From Glandiceps talaboti (taxonomy: Eukaryota > Hemichordata > Enteropneusta > Spengelidae), in NCBI RefSeq assembly GCF_964340395.1, contig NC_135553.1, forward strand, positions 17,036,501-17,100,500: 64,000 bases of DNA, read 5' to 3'. This document shows positions 17,728 to 31,700 of this stretch, piece after piece (positions within the stretch are counted from its first letter, which is position 1; every line of letters starts with the position of its first letter). The translations under genes were made by a program, and so were the position numbers. A model generated the notes under the pieces. It did not search any database. It saw only the letters and a program-made list of their open reading frames with translations, and was not told the origin of the DNA.

Positions 17728-19703
17728 CTTCCGTACAGTGTTAGTTCCAACAGACTGTGGTCCAAACTCCCTACTTGACTGTGACTGTTCAGTGTTATCT
17801 AAATCTTAAATTTGTTACAAACAAGTAACAAACTGGGTTAAATTTCTTTATATTCTTGATTTTCAAACTATTGGCAAATTTTTCTTTGTCAAAAATGTAT
17901 TCAAGTTTGTAAAATTGTACTGCAAAGTACATTACCGGTAAGTACGTAGTGATTTATTGGAAATGGACTTCTATTGTCTTTATAATAATTACAAGTATGT
18001 TACTAAGTATAGAAATATTGAAAGTAGCTGTCTACCCTTTATGTACTTACCCACTATCCTGCCAACTATTTGAATATCTCACTGATAGAATTGAATGAAA
18101 TGGAAAATCAATTTCAAAGCACTCATGATGTTGATATACTAATAAATTGATGATGTGTTAATTTTGCAGTATTTACGTGATAATAATTTCATCCTCCAAA
18201 ATATCAAAATTTCTACCTGACTTCCAAACAAAACCTGTGAAAGTTATAAATTGTCTATATACTCTCATATAGAATAAGGGATTTTACATCTCATTGCAGA
18301 TGTCACACTATATGCAAATATGCCTAGCAACAATGGTTGTCAAACATGATCGCAGTCAAGCTTTCACCGTGGCTATTTGTGATGACATTGAGAACAACAG
18401 TGTTGCTAAGTATTTGACATTTTCAGCTTGACCACCCTCACGTGGCTGCTATGGATGAAATGGCTCACGCAGGATCTCATGAGATCTGCCACAAGACGAA
18501 AAAAACACCTTTATTTGGGAGTACACTGTAGAGTAGATTACAAATCGTTTCTTGCCCAATATACAGACATTATCCAGACTTGACATTGACCTTACACCTC
18601 TAAGTTCAAGCCAAAGCCCTCAAATTAAAATGTCTGGTACATAGTATCGTAAAATTGGACATTTGAAATGCATTCTTTCCTGTGTTATCAACTATGTATT
18701 AAATGTTGTGTATCAAATATTAACGGATGAAAACACACAAAGATGCAGTCCTGCAATCAATCAAAGTAAGTTACATTTTTTAACCTTTGAATCACGTAAG
18801 AATTATATATTATTACATAAATCTTTTTACAAAGCTACTGACAAATTTAACATGATGGTGGACAATTACAACAAATTCAAAAAATACAAACTTCTGTGAC
18901 TTCAAAGAAAATATATAAAACTTAGTGAAATGAATGATTTCTATCATTTTATACATGACAAATTTTCGTTTTGTTTACTCTTTACATTAAGTTACGGAAA
19001 CTATCTGTTTTTAATGTCCTTAAATTGTTCTATCAAATTCTGATATATGTCTTATATGTACATCAAACTCATAAACTTTGCATAAAAAAATTTCAAAAAA
19101 TTTGACAGACTCCTAGCAAATCTTTCAGAGAACGTAGTTTGTCAGACTAGTGGATTGAATTTACAAAACATATTGTCTCTGCTACTTAGATACAAAAATG
19201 ATACGTCAGCAAGAATGAGCTATTGGGATTGATGTTCCGAGTTAAAAACTGTACTAAGTTTACATTTGATTCATACATCGTAATTAAGTCTAAATTTGTG
19301 CGAATTTGAGTGAATAATACTTGATATTTTTTTTACTGATTTGTAGATTTAGATTTCCATGTGTAAAGATGTATCAGCAAATTTGAACTTTTTTAAAATT
19401 TCTAGAGCATTTCGTGATAAGAAGAGATTCATTATTACTATAAAGAATGAAAATATACAACAAGAAAATGAAAATACACAAAGACAGAAAATATGTTAAT
19501 GTTGAAAGAAATATTTTCATTTCAAAAAGAAAAGAGGACATCTCTCTTATATTTATGTTTCGTCTTTCATTACATAACTTGGCACGGATTTGTGGCTGGT
19601 ACCTGACCAGTTTATTATATTTATTCTTACACTGCTACTTCAAACTCTGGAACTGTACTCTGGTTTGGTTTGCATCTGACCAGGAACCAAACAAAAACAT
19701 GTC

Positions 19704-22700
19704 CTAAAACACTTTCGATCTTGACCTTGAACTTGGCACAATAATGAGGTCGTCGTCACTATCGTCGTCTGATTCATCGAGTGCTAGTTGCGAAACTTTG
19801 CTGCTGGTACCAAACTCTCCTCTCAATGGACTCTGTATTTGCAAGATAGGATTCACATCAGCTTTTTAGTTGCCAATATCTTATACATGGCATGATAAAC
19901 AAATAAAATATATATATCTACAATCTGATCTATGCTTAGTTTTTCACATTCCTCCAAAATGTACGACAATCAAGTGTTTCCTACTTTGCCAAATTCACCT
20001 CATATAATATTTCATATACCTGGCCAGGAGCTTTTATAATTCACTGATTACAAACCACCACTGCTTCTCATTGGTAAAAAAAAACGAGTTCGAAAACATT
20101 CAGAATGTGCATCACCAAGTAAAGTATGAAAACATACTCTGTTCTTAATCAAACCATGCAGAATTCCCAATGTAATGAATACATAACACCCACAAAGATA
20201 ACTGTCACGGGGGTATCAGAGCTGCATACATAACATGCACAAGACAACCATAATAGTACCAGGGTATTGCAGCAACCAGTTGTTGTTAGTTGCAGTAAAT
20301 TCATATTGCTACAAGAATCAATTCATCACAACAGGGGGTGAATTTCATGCGAGGGTTTTAATATGATCTTTCAAATAGTTATTGGTTGATCATAGTAATG
20401 GATGACATTCATGCTAGGATTTTAATATAATCTTATCACATAGTTATCTGCTGATATCTTTGTCAGTTTTTGTTAACTGCTTAAAAGCATACAATACTGA
20501 TTAGCAATCATGGTTAATGGTTATTTGATTGCAAAGGCAGCAATTTATACGTTGACTTGAGATATGTTGTGAAAAATGTTTAAGTTCAGAAGAAAAAAAA
20601 TGAAAAATTGTTTCTGGGCTATGATTTATTTTTTGTTTCAATATTTCTTCCATTCTTTAATTTGTGTATGGTATTGTTTTATGCATCAGGTGTGATTATA
20701 AATGACAAACTTTTCTCATTTTATGATTAGAAATTTGGTGTTGTCATGCCAACTTCAAATTTTCTGAAATTTCAAGCCAATTTGCGAGGATCGTGAGCAT
20801 TCAATAGAACTGACCAGTTAGGTATTAACCAGAAACAATTTTTGTGTGAAAGTTGAAAAATTGATGAAAAGTTACACAGCAAGTACGACATGGTACAAAA
20901 AGTGTCAAAATCCATGGAAAGAGTACATCAAGATGCACTGATAGAAATATTACATTGACATTCAATTAGTAAATAGTCTACAAAGACAAAGTCACATACA
21001 TGGTGAAAGTGGATGAAAATAGACATTGCAGGCAAAATGTTTTTAAAAGGACCACATTACAGGAAACATGCAAGAAAGCAAAGCATTACATTACATGACA
21101 TGACATGACATGACAATTACAGAGGAGTTTAAGATTTGTCAAATTTGAGATTTGATGGCTTATTTTCCACAGCACATTGAACCTTTTGATTTGACAACTG
21201 GTGGTGGACTCACCTCCCGACCTGACTTCGAACCATAAGACCATCCTGGAAATAAAGAGGATTGAAAACCGGTCTATTAGTAAATTAAAAATATACATGC
21301 AGGGTGATACAATACAGGCTGTGGTATAATACACTTTGCGGAAACAAATATTGGCAATGGCACAAGATGTTGTATAACATTGTGTGTGTGTGTGGGGGGG
21401 GGGGGGGTATATGATTGAAGTTCTGAGGTGCTAACTCTGGAAGTCAGTTTATAGCCGTACTTTCAAGACAAAGTTTGCATAAAAATAATCATATACATTG
21501 GGTAATTTGTATTCAGAAATGTCTGAAATTTGCAGATGAAATTATTTCAGTCTGGACTTCATTTGATTCATTGATTCTCGAGAGGTTTATTGTTAACATC
21601 AAAACATTACATCAGGCTCTGAAAGCATGATGTACACTTCCAGCACCCTGATATTCAAATATTGAAATATCTATGATCAAAAATTTCACATTCATTAAGT
21701 TTCTTACCTGAGGAAGGTCTCAAACGAGATTGTGATGAGGCACCCTTACTTTTAGTTGGTGTACTAGTAATAAGATCATCATCGGAATCTTCATCTGAGT
21801 ATTGAGACACTATTTTACTTCTGCCGTACCCTGTCAAATATTGACAACGTTTTCTATCATTAGAATAATTCCTACAGCTGTGGTTTGGACAGCATACATT
21901 CAACTTTTCACACGCTATGTCTTACAATATAAACACAGTATGTGTCCCACAGGAGAATGGTTTCAGGTAGTCCTTACAAAATTTATTCTCAAAACTCCTC
22001 TTTCAGTACCGTAGTAATTTTGCATGATATCAAAAATCATTTTTCAAAATGATCGCAAAATGATAGTTACAGATAATGACCACATTTTGTATACTTTAGA
22101 GTTGCATGCCATATGACATTTACCCATAGTATGCTTACACAGTGAAATGACAGACATGACAATTTCAAGCCTATATCAACAGACTTATTTGAATCAGAAT
22201 ATTACCATTATCCCGATAGTCTCTCTATTCCTTTGGTGTCAGGTGATAAATAGTTGCAGTGAAAAATTCAGACTATTTTTTACCTGAGGAGCTTGTTTTC
22301 TGGAATTTACCAGTAGATGATCTGGATGATCTTGACATTATGTAGGAGTCAGAATCAGATTCATCAGGTGGTGGATATCTGTAAAAGTGCAAATACAATG
22401 ATATCATTAGTAGTCAGAATCAGATTCATCATGGTGGATATCTGTAAAAGTACAAATACAATGATGTGTATAGGAGTCAGACTCAGATTCATCAGGTGGT
22501 GAATACTGCTGACAAGATGATGGATGCATAGATTTGACTTACCTAGGTTGGACTTTACTCAGTTGATCTTTCCTAGACCAGTGTCCACGTACTGCTGACT
22601 GGATGGTAGTTGCAGCTTCATCCATTCCACTCTCATCTGATATAGTAAGTGGTGAATGAGCTCGACTGCTTCGTGGTGTACCCCGACTACTGACTGAAGA

Positions 22701-25700
22701 ACGATGGCCTGATCGATCCAACTTTCTAAGTTGTTCTTTTCGAGCAAAGTGACCCCTTACATTAGATTGAATCAACAGAGCCGCCTAGTATGAAACAAGG
22801 ATAGGAAAATGAAGTTTATGAAGTCTGAAATTATAAATTCTTACAGCTTTTATTAAGTACTGTAGACTCATTTATATGACCCCCTTACATGGCACAGTGA
22901 TGTACAACTACACCAGAGATATACAAATACATACACTCACATATACATACATACATACATACATACATACATACATACATACATACATACATACATACAT
23001 ACATACATACATACATACATACATACATACATACATACATACATACATACATACATACATACATACATACATACATACATAGATACATACATACATACAT
23101 ACATACATACATACATACATACATACAGACAACCTGGCATACCACACACACAGAGGACTCCTCTACATACATGTACATCAATAAAATCAAATAAAACATA
23201 TTGTATGCATGAACAATCAACACCCCCTCCCCCCACCCATACAAACTCCTCTACAAATATTAACAATCACACTTGTCAAATTGCTTCATAAAATTCTAAT
23301 ATTCCAAAGTTACTGGAAGAAGACTACTTGTACTTACATCATCTAAGTCTTCATCATCCTGCTTCTATAAAATAAAAAACAAAACAACATTTTTTCAATC
23401 AAAAGACTACATTTTATGAAGGTTATGTACAAACAAGATCAAATGACATCAATGATGAAAATCAAATATTTGATGTTATTCTCCTTTTAGCATATATCAG
23501 TTTGTATCATCTCCAACTTACACACACGACATCCTAGGGCAGTAAATAACTCAATATATATAAAGGAAATCATGACTTCTGCATGTCTACAAATTAAACA
23601 CAACATGGCTGACAAAACAAAAGAAGGGGAATTCTGATTGGCTTTTTTTGAACAAAAAATATTGCTGTCAATTAATCGACAGGCTACTTCAAAATAACAC
23701 GCTTTCAAACCTGAGTACATTGGAGACTCAAAGGAAAATATACTTTGAATGGCCTTCACAACAAAACACATGCCCAGTAACAATCAACATATAACTTTTG
23801 AATGATGTGTAATTCATCAATGTAAATCCTCCAAGTGAACAGAAGCAGGGATACTATGATACTACATTTTATAGTACACTTACCCTTTTTACATTTTATA
23901 GTACACTTACCCATTTTAGATTTTATAGTACACTTACCCTTTTTACATTTTATAGTACACTTACCCTTTTTTTGTGTTTTTTCCAATTTCCCTGGATCGT
24001 TTTTGCTGCATGTTTTTGTCTCAGTTCTTCAGCACGTCTGTATCTTTCATCTTCTTCATCTCTGCGTCTAGATGATGATGACGACCCAGCTGAACCTGGT
24101 CGTCTTCTTGGTGTAGGTCTGTCTGACCTTTCACTCAACTGAATTTCTAAGTCTTGAATATATTTCTTAAGTCTTCGGATTTCCTCTCTTTATTCATTTG
24201 AAAAATAAGATAACAGGTGATACATGAAATTTTAATTAAAACAATGATTTAAGTTAAGGTTAACCACTGATGAATATTTAGTTAACTTTTTTATCTTTAA
24301 AGTGGATGGATGGATGGCAATTTGGTGTTTATTTTAGATTTTTAATTTATGAAACAATTTTATCATTGTTTTCAACTTGGAAAATCAATGTGAAATAACA
24401 TATCTTGGGTAATTTCAATACCAACCTTGGGTCTTATTTTGTGAGATGAGGGAATCTAAAACAAAACATTCTACTTACTCATTATCGTCAACCATTTGTC
24501 TGAATTTGATTCTGTCTTCTTTCAACCTGATGATTTGTTCGTCCTGTTTTTTCTTGTCAACCAGCAGCTCTGATTCTCTCTTGTCCAGTCGTTCTACTCT
24601 GTCAGCTAACCCACCAGTAAGGACAAGCTTACCTACATGATAGTGGTATAGTGTATTTAATATTTGATATAATCTATAACTAGTAGCTCTGAGTCTCTCT
24701 TATCAAGTTGTTCTACTGATAGACCCCCCAGTTGGTGGAGGTGACTATGTTTTACTCTGTCAGCTAGCCCACCAGCAAGGACAAGCTTACCCACACAGGA
24801 AAGTGGTATGGTGTAGACATTGTGTGCAATATATGCTTGTTTATCCTAATACATTTATCCAGTGTTATTTCAATGTAATTAATGGAAAGCATGTGCCTCC
24901 CAAAGTCAGGCCCTTCCGCTATACAACCTTAGTCTGCAAAACTCATTTCCCGGCAGTGACAGATTATTACAATCTCTAACTGTTAAAATGGGGTTCTTAC
25001 ATGACAAGATCAGGACATGGCACCAGTTCTTCAATTCTATATAAACTTAAGTGCTTCACTATGTGGCTGTGTCCAACTTTGAACTCTACTGTAATCAACA
25101 CTGTGTACGGAATAATTTAAAGCTATCACCTACCTTCAACTTGATGACTTCCTGTTGATTTCCCTTCCAAGATGGAACCACTTTCATACCTTGCAATTTC
25201 CTGCAAAAGGACAAAATGTACAATTATCTTACTTGAACAAATATGAATCAAATAACAAGTTTGCCAAAAAAAGAGAAGAAACTTTGGCACAACTAAAACA
25301 TTGTTTCCTTGCTGTGGAATCATATTTTGTAGTACATATAATTCCAAATTTAGAGTGATTTAGGTGGGTAAATTATTTATGTGCTGTGTTCAGAACTAAG
25401 TACAAATCTTTCAAGTTTGATGATAGTTTTCATTTTTCTACGAGTCATTTTCACTGTCTCTATACGTGATTACTGTCTGCTGTCTGTAATTTATGTTATA
25501 TTTTGTGTTATTGTTTGGTCAATCATATATGAATAATAAGTCAATTCTGTATCTGTATCTTACCATTTCTAGGTCTGCAACCACTGCTAACAGTTCCTTC
25601 CTGTTCATGTCTTCATAGTCAACTGTAAAGGTAGACATGATATTTCAATCAATGTGATACTAGTGATAGGTCTAATGCTATATAAAGTAGACTATACGAC

Positions 25701-28700
25701 ATGTCAGAAGTCTGCCTCATAAATTTATCAATGTTTTCTGATATTTTCTTAATAGGCAATATGGACATGGGTTTCAACAGACATGTAGTTCTAGGAACAA
25801 ACACATATATATACATGCACACACAGACAGAGACACATCCCTACAGACACTTCCACACAGACAGACAGACACAGACGCAGACACAAAACTGTTACAGATG
25901 TTGAAACTTATGAAAGTGTATACTTTGGTAATCTGTTAATATTTTCAAAAAGATAGTTATGGTACTGTCTAGAAGTTGATAATTTCAGTATGTTCAAATA
26001 CTGACCCCTAATATAGGACCAGTGTGCTCTCTAAGCCAATTTGACGTACCACTGACGCACACACAATTTCTAGTGACACACCAAAATTTGGTGTTCCCCT
26101 ATCTCTTATTACGTGGTGACTCACAAGAAATGCCAGTTTTTCTCATTTTGACTCACACAACAACAAAATTTAGCTATCATTTAAGAGGGCACACATATCA
26201 TGCATTTGAGTTAAGACACTTGATCATGGCATGAGAAATATCCTTTTCATATCACCATACAGAGAAAAATAGACAAACTGACAGTAACTTACACTTTCCT
26301 TTCTTGCGTTGTCTCTTCTTTCTAGATGATGTAGGTGAACCAATGGAACCATCCATAGCAGATTCTAAATCCTGTTTTAGGAACTTTGTTTCACTCTGAA
26401 GTCTTTGATTAGACTCAGTTAGTCTCAGGATGGTGGCATTCAAAGCTTTGACTTTAGCTGTTTGGTTTGCACCACCTTGTTGGTCAGACCTGTAGTAGGA
26501 AAGTCATTAATATCATCAGTTTTTCATTACATCTTTATGATCTTACAGTGCCAGTAACTGAAACTTTTTTGTTAATTTTTGTTAATTTTTGTCTGTCGAA
26601 AAACACACGACCCCTTTCCTGGAAATGATCCACTAATTACCACCTTATTTGTCAGTGGTATTGTGTATACTTGATTGATGTCCATGTGTAAACAGTCATG
26701 AATTTTGTAGAGACATGTTTACTTGTTTGTCAACAAATTGTCCATTTATGGGATGTTTGATCAGTAGGTGATCACATAAGCACTAATGAATGCAACAAAC
26801 ACAAAAATAATATTATGCTAAATATGATTTCAGTTACAGCTACTGTGGAATTTAGGTATGTTAAATCATTGACAGATTTCACAGATTCAGAAAACAGAAT
26901 CAATTGCTCAGTTCATATTTTGTTTCACTGTCTCCTCTCAGAAGGGGAAATGATAAGGTGAAACCATCACATGTACTGTAACTACTTATTACAATAACAA
27001 ACACACAAAATAATTTGCTTAAGGCCTACCAAAAAAAAATTGTGTGGTTCGTTCCAGTGATGCTCAATTTTAGAATAGGTGGGGGTTGGTAGATTTTTAT
27101 TTTATTTTTTTTTACATATGTGTTTAGGTAGTTATGTTTTCCGTTTTTTTCCACATGGTCTCTGTGTTATTGGTTTCTTCTCATCAGATGTACAGCCACA
27201 AGATGTACAGCCATTACAGATTGTAAAAATAGTTTTATATCGTCATTTTAGGTTGAGGTCAGTTTTTGCATCCACTATTTCTTGTGAGACTTCACAATTT
27301 TCATGATTTTATTTTTTTTCTCGAATACGTAAAAAAAAGTTTCAGGTCAGTGTAAAAAACTAGGTGGGGGTCGGGTCATTGGAACCAAACAATTTTTTTC
27401 TTTAGGTCTGATCAATTTTTTTTACACCAAGTTCTTATAGAAAGTAATGAATATTTTATTCATAGAATTAAAACAGGCATGGAGATCCCAACTGTTTCTC
27501 TACAAGCACATTTTATGACAATAGCCCATTGTTGTACACTCCTGAGGGGAAATTTGGGATTCTCTTCCAAGAATTTTTTTGACTGTGAGTAGAAATATTC
27601 ATTACTAAGTATGAACCCTGAGTCAATGAATATTCATTCTCACTTTTTATGGAAACTATACACAGCTAATATTGCATCTTAACATTAAGTGACACCACAA
27701 CTTAATACCAAAATTATTGCATTCACTATTCTGGCTTGTAAGGATGCAAAAATGTATAACTGCTCAAACAAAATTATATACATTGTATTTACTTTAAAAT
27801 TATTCATAGCTTAACTATTGTGCTATATAATCATATTTTTTGCAATTCTTAAAATTTGATATATTATGCATATTGCAGAACTTAAAACAGAAATCGACTT
27901 TTATATTTCCATATCAACACGACAATTTACAGTTTTCCGGCTTGCTATGCACACTGCATGGGTGATTTATACCTAGGCCTAACATAACAATATTACGAAA
28001 ATAAAATAAAGACACCTGCCATGCTATGCAATGAATTTAATGATGGGAAAATGAGAGATGAAACTGGGATAAACAGAAAGGGAAAGATAAAGGTAGTCTG
28101 AAAGGCCCAGTCGTTGGTCCGCTTAAACTAATATGTAATCACTTGATACCCCAATCTGAGAGAGTGCATTATATAAGCGAAAGGAACGCCTGGATCTTTC
28201 AGGTGAGAGAGTGCATTATACAAGTGCATGGAAGGAACACCTGGATCTTTCAGGCTATAAAGATAAAGGGAGGCAAATGAAACGACAAAGGTGGCTACAA
28301 TGTTAACAAATGTTGTGATATTGATGACTTCACAGCAGATTTAGAAATAGTTACAATAATAATACATGCATTATCACACTGTTAATTAATCCACTCCCAA
28401 ACCAATCACAAATTACCTTTTCCTTGATATGTAGAAGTGACAATTTGGGTAAATGTCAGGAAAATTGACCATTTTTTTATTGGAGGAAGGGGAATGAAAC
28501 ATTATAGGAAAATGTGAGTTGGGTTCAATAACAAAATGAATACAAATGACTCCACTGTCATATCTCTTTTCTCACACTGTAGGAGTTATAATGGAAATAC
28601 TCTGCAGATTTCAATGGAAATAGTTGACTGTGGTTATCTACCATAACTCTAAATGCCCTTGGTTTCAAGAAATCTCTATAATCATGACTTAAATATAGAA

Positions 28701-31700
28701 AGCTAGCATCTACAAGACTAAAAGCTGGATTCTAGATTGATCATGTCTAACATTAACTAATCATGTAAGTGGTAAAAACTAGTAATGATTAGTCTTAGAG
28801 AATTCTTTCCTGACATTGCTGTAGGAAAACTTGCCAGGATGCAAGATATGAAATCTTTCCAGTATTAAGATGGAATGGTTTATCCTTTTTACTGTTTGTA
28901 GTTTCTATACGGATCTCTTTATAACTAGTATATTTTGTGTGACAAGTACACTTACCTTCTATGTTCATGTTTGACGCCATTACTAGACACAGACACATTA
29001 CGTAATCTTAAAATCTGAAATTTAAACAGATAATGTCAAATTTAAACAGTTATATTCTTACCATAGGAAGAAGTGGAAAATGTTTTTTTTTTTTTAAATA
29101 TTCATGTTCATACAAAGGCGGAGGATGATTGATTTATTCTGCAAGGAAAAGGATGAAAGCACATGATTGTGGTTTTTTTTTCCCAGTACAGTAGAATTCT
29201 GTAACACCACATCTAACAGGTAAGACATTGGTAATCCAGTCTTTGGTTTGCTATTAAGGTAGACGCAAACTAGATTTATTGTTCTTCAATCTGTGGTAGA
29301 TTACACATGTGGGTGATAGCTGTTCCTCTGTTGTGTGATTGTAATCACCTAGTGATCAAGATAGTGTAAAACACTAGAAGTCCCAAAACAGCACTGCAAG
29401 TTCATGGAACTCTAAATAAACTAGTTTTCAGAGACGCCTCCCTACTGAGACTATAATTAAACCAACATCCATTCAATAGCTTATCAATGTTGTATCAACA
29501 TGTTGCGACAATAGTTTTAGTTAGAAAACTGAAGGCTCATATTACCAGGGTAGTATGAAACCCAATATATCCCATAATATAAGCTGTAACTGTACCTCTT
29601 GATAATACATATCATTCTCAACTCTCATTTCTTCCAACTTGGTACTCTTCAGATCACTTTGTAGTTTACTGCAAAACAACACAAAACAATCAGGATCACA
29701 GTTTAGTACCACTTTGGATATCACAGGCAGGTATATAAAAATAATTACATCACTTTCCATACCATGCACAAGTATATAAAAAATATCATCATTTAGCATC
29801 ACTAAAAATTGCCTCTCTAATTACTATAGTAATAGAAAAGATACTTAGAATTGTGATTATTGCATTCAAATATTCATTTTTTTTAAAATTATACTGAAAT
29901 GAAATGTCTTTCTTTTTGCAAAATTAAAGGCTTTGTACAAAATTTTTTATTAAAACATAAAATCTTACGTCAGTTGATATTCTTTATCTCTCAATGTTTG
30001 TTCTAGTTTCAAGTTCTTCTGTTTCAAACTGTTTACAACCTGTAAAATAAATCATATGATCTCATCAGTTAAACAATTAAACTCAGGATTCTTTTCTGTA
30101 CTAAATTCATGTCAAGCAGCTAGAAAATGTTGACATCAAATAAACCAATATAGGAAGTGAATAGGCCATAAGATACAACATATCGCTCCACCACCCTACC
30201 AGCCTGCTCTATCTCTGAGAGGGGTTGACCGATGTGTGAGGGCGCCCTGTCATGGCAAACCTTAAAGACTAGGAAGTGAATGGCTTTCAACTGTGAAACA
30301 GATACATTGCTACATACACTTGAACTTCAAGATTGATAAAGAAGTATAAACTTTGTGTACTCTTTGTTATGAATATATCTATATTGATGGATTTGAGTTC
30401 TGGAGATAAATGGATTTTCACGACAGTCCTAGGACAGGCAAGGGTTTCAGAGCTGTAAAACTATAAATTAGAATATTGCACACTCGTATTTACTTCCTAG
30501 TTCTGTAATGGGTAAACGTGAGAGTGGGTAATCCCTCACATAGTTTACCACACACAGGCCATGTTTACATGTAACATGTTTGAACAAAAACACACGTTTT
30601 GTACCCTGGTCGTTTTACATCATGACAACTTGCGTCTGTTTTATTGGTTCTGCAGTGTTTGAAATACGAGTCAAAATTTCCATCATTTCATGATTTTGTC
30701 ATAGAGTGTGCTGTAGGAAGTATAATTATATTATTCCCAATATTTTTTTTTTATTCAGCCATAAAATAATCATGACCTAAGTGTTTTATCTCTACAAATG
30801 TACTAATTTGAATGACTCGTAATGACTGAATAAAGAAAAAAATATTGGGGAAAGATACCTATTATTACTTGATCTCTACAATTATAAAATTTCTACAAAA
30901 TAGAATATAGACTTACAGCTCCAGCATCAGGTTTCTTTTCATTCATAGCTCTACGTAAATCCTCACTCTGAAAAAGACAAATGTATGTACAGTATAAGTA
31001 TTGATACATGAAAATTGACACTTTTAAATATTTACGATTATAATATATATAATCACTGGGTATTTTTTTAAATTTCAGGCGTATTCTATTGGGTTCTATT
31101 TGGTGTGTACGAATATTAGAACTTTTCCCACGTATAACCACTTATATATCACACACGGTTTTGTTCCATTATATTCAGAAATGTTCAGGTTTTAACCTAA
31201 CAATTCTGTATCTCGCCGATTTTTTACTTCGAAAAAGAATATTTATTCGAAATGTCGGATTTAACAGCTATTAATATGGACTGATTTATAAGTTCCATAT
31301 GCATTTTATATATATATATATATTTATGAGAGAGAGATATTAAGATATTTGAAGTCTCAACATAATTTACAATAGTATTTGGCCAAAATGTTAAACAATA
31401 GATACTAGATCTACTACAGTCTGTTATACAAACCTTGCTTGGATCTAGCAGTTGTTCAACTTGTTTCTGCTTCTTGACATTTTCTTCTTCAAGTCTTCTG
31501 TTCCTGGTAGACAATATACTGTTTTCTTCTTTGATTCCATTCAATTGCTGCCAAGAATAGAAATTCAGACTTTTACAGACTGAGCCTTTATTCAGTAAAA
31601 CTCCAAAGACTGCTCTATCCATGAAAGGGGTTGACTGATGTGTGAGGGCGCCCCATCATGCCATACCTTAGAGACTACCACATCTGGTAACTTTTCCATT

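Larger units (their letters stand above)
15636..19703. other. Gap between convergent LCMT1 and IQCE 3' ends
   Basis: I see no coding exon in these 4.1 kb. An AATAAA at 16150-16155 is a candidate LCMT1 poly(A) signal. Overlapping TTTATT words at 19611-19624 give minus-strand AATAAA 80-95 nt past the IQCE stop and are a good candidate for its poly(A) signal. The gap also holds two MITE-like elements (15712-16025 and 17558-17727) and a short CA repeat (16200-16223). Confidence 0.55.
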
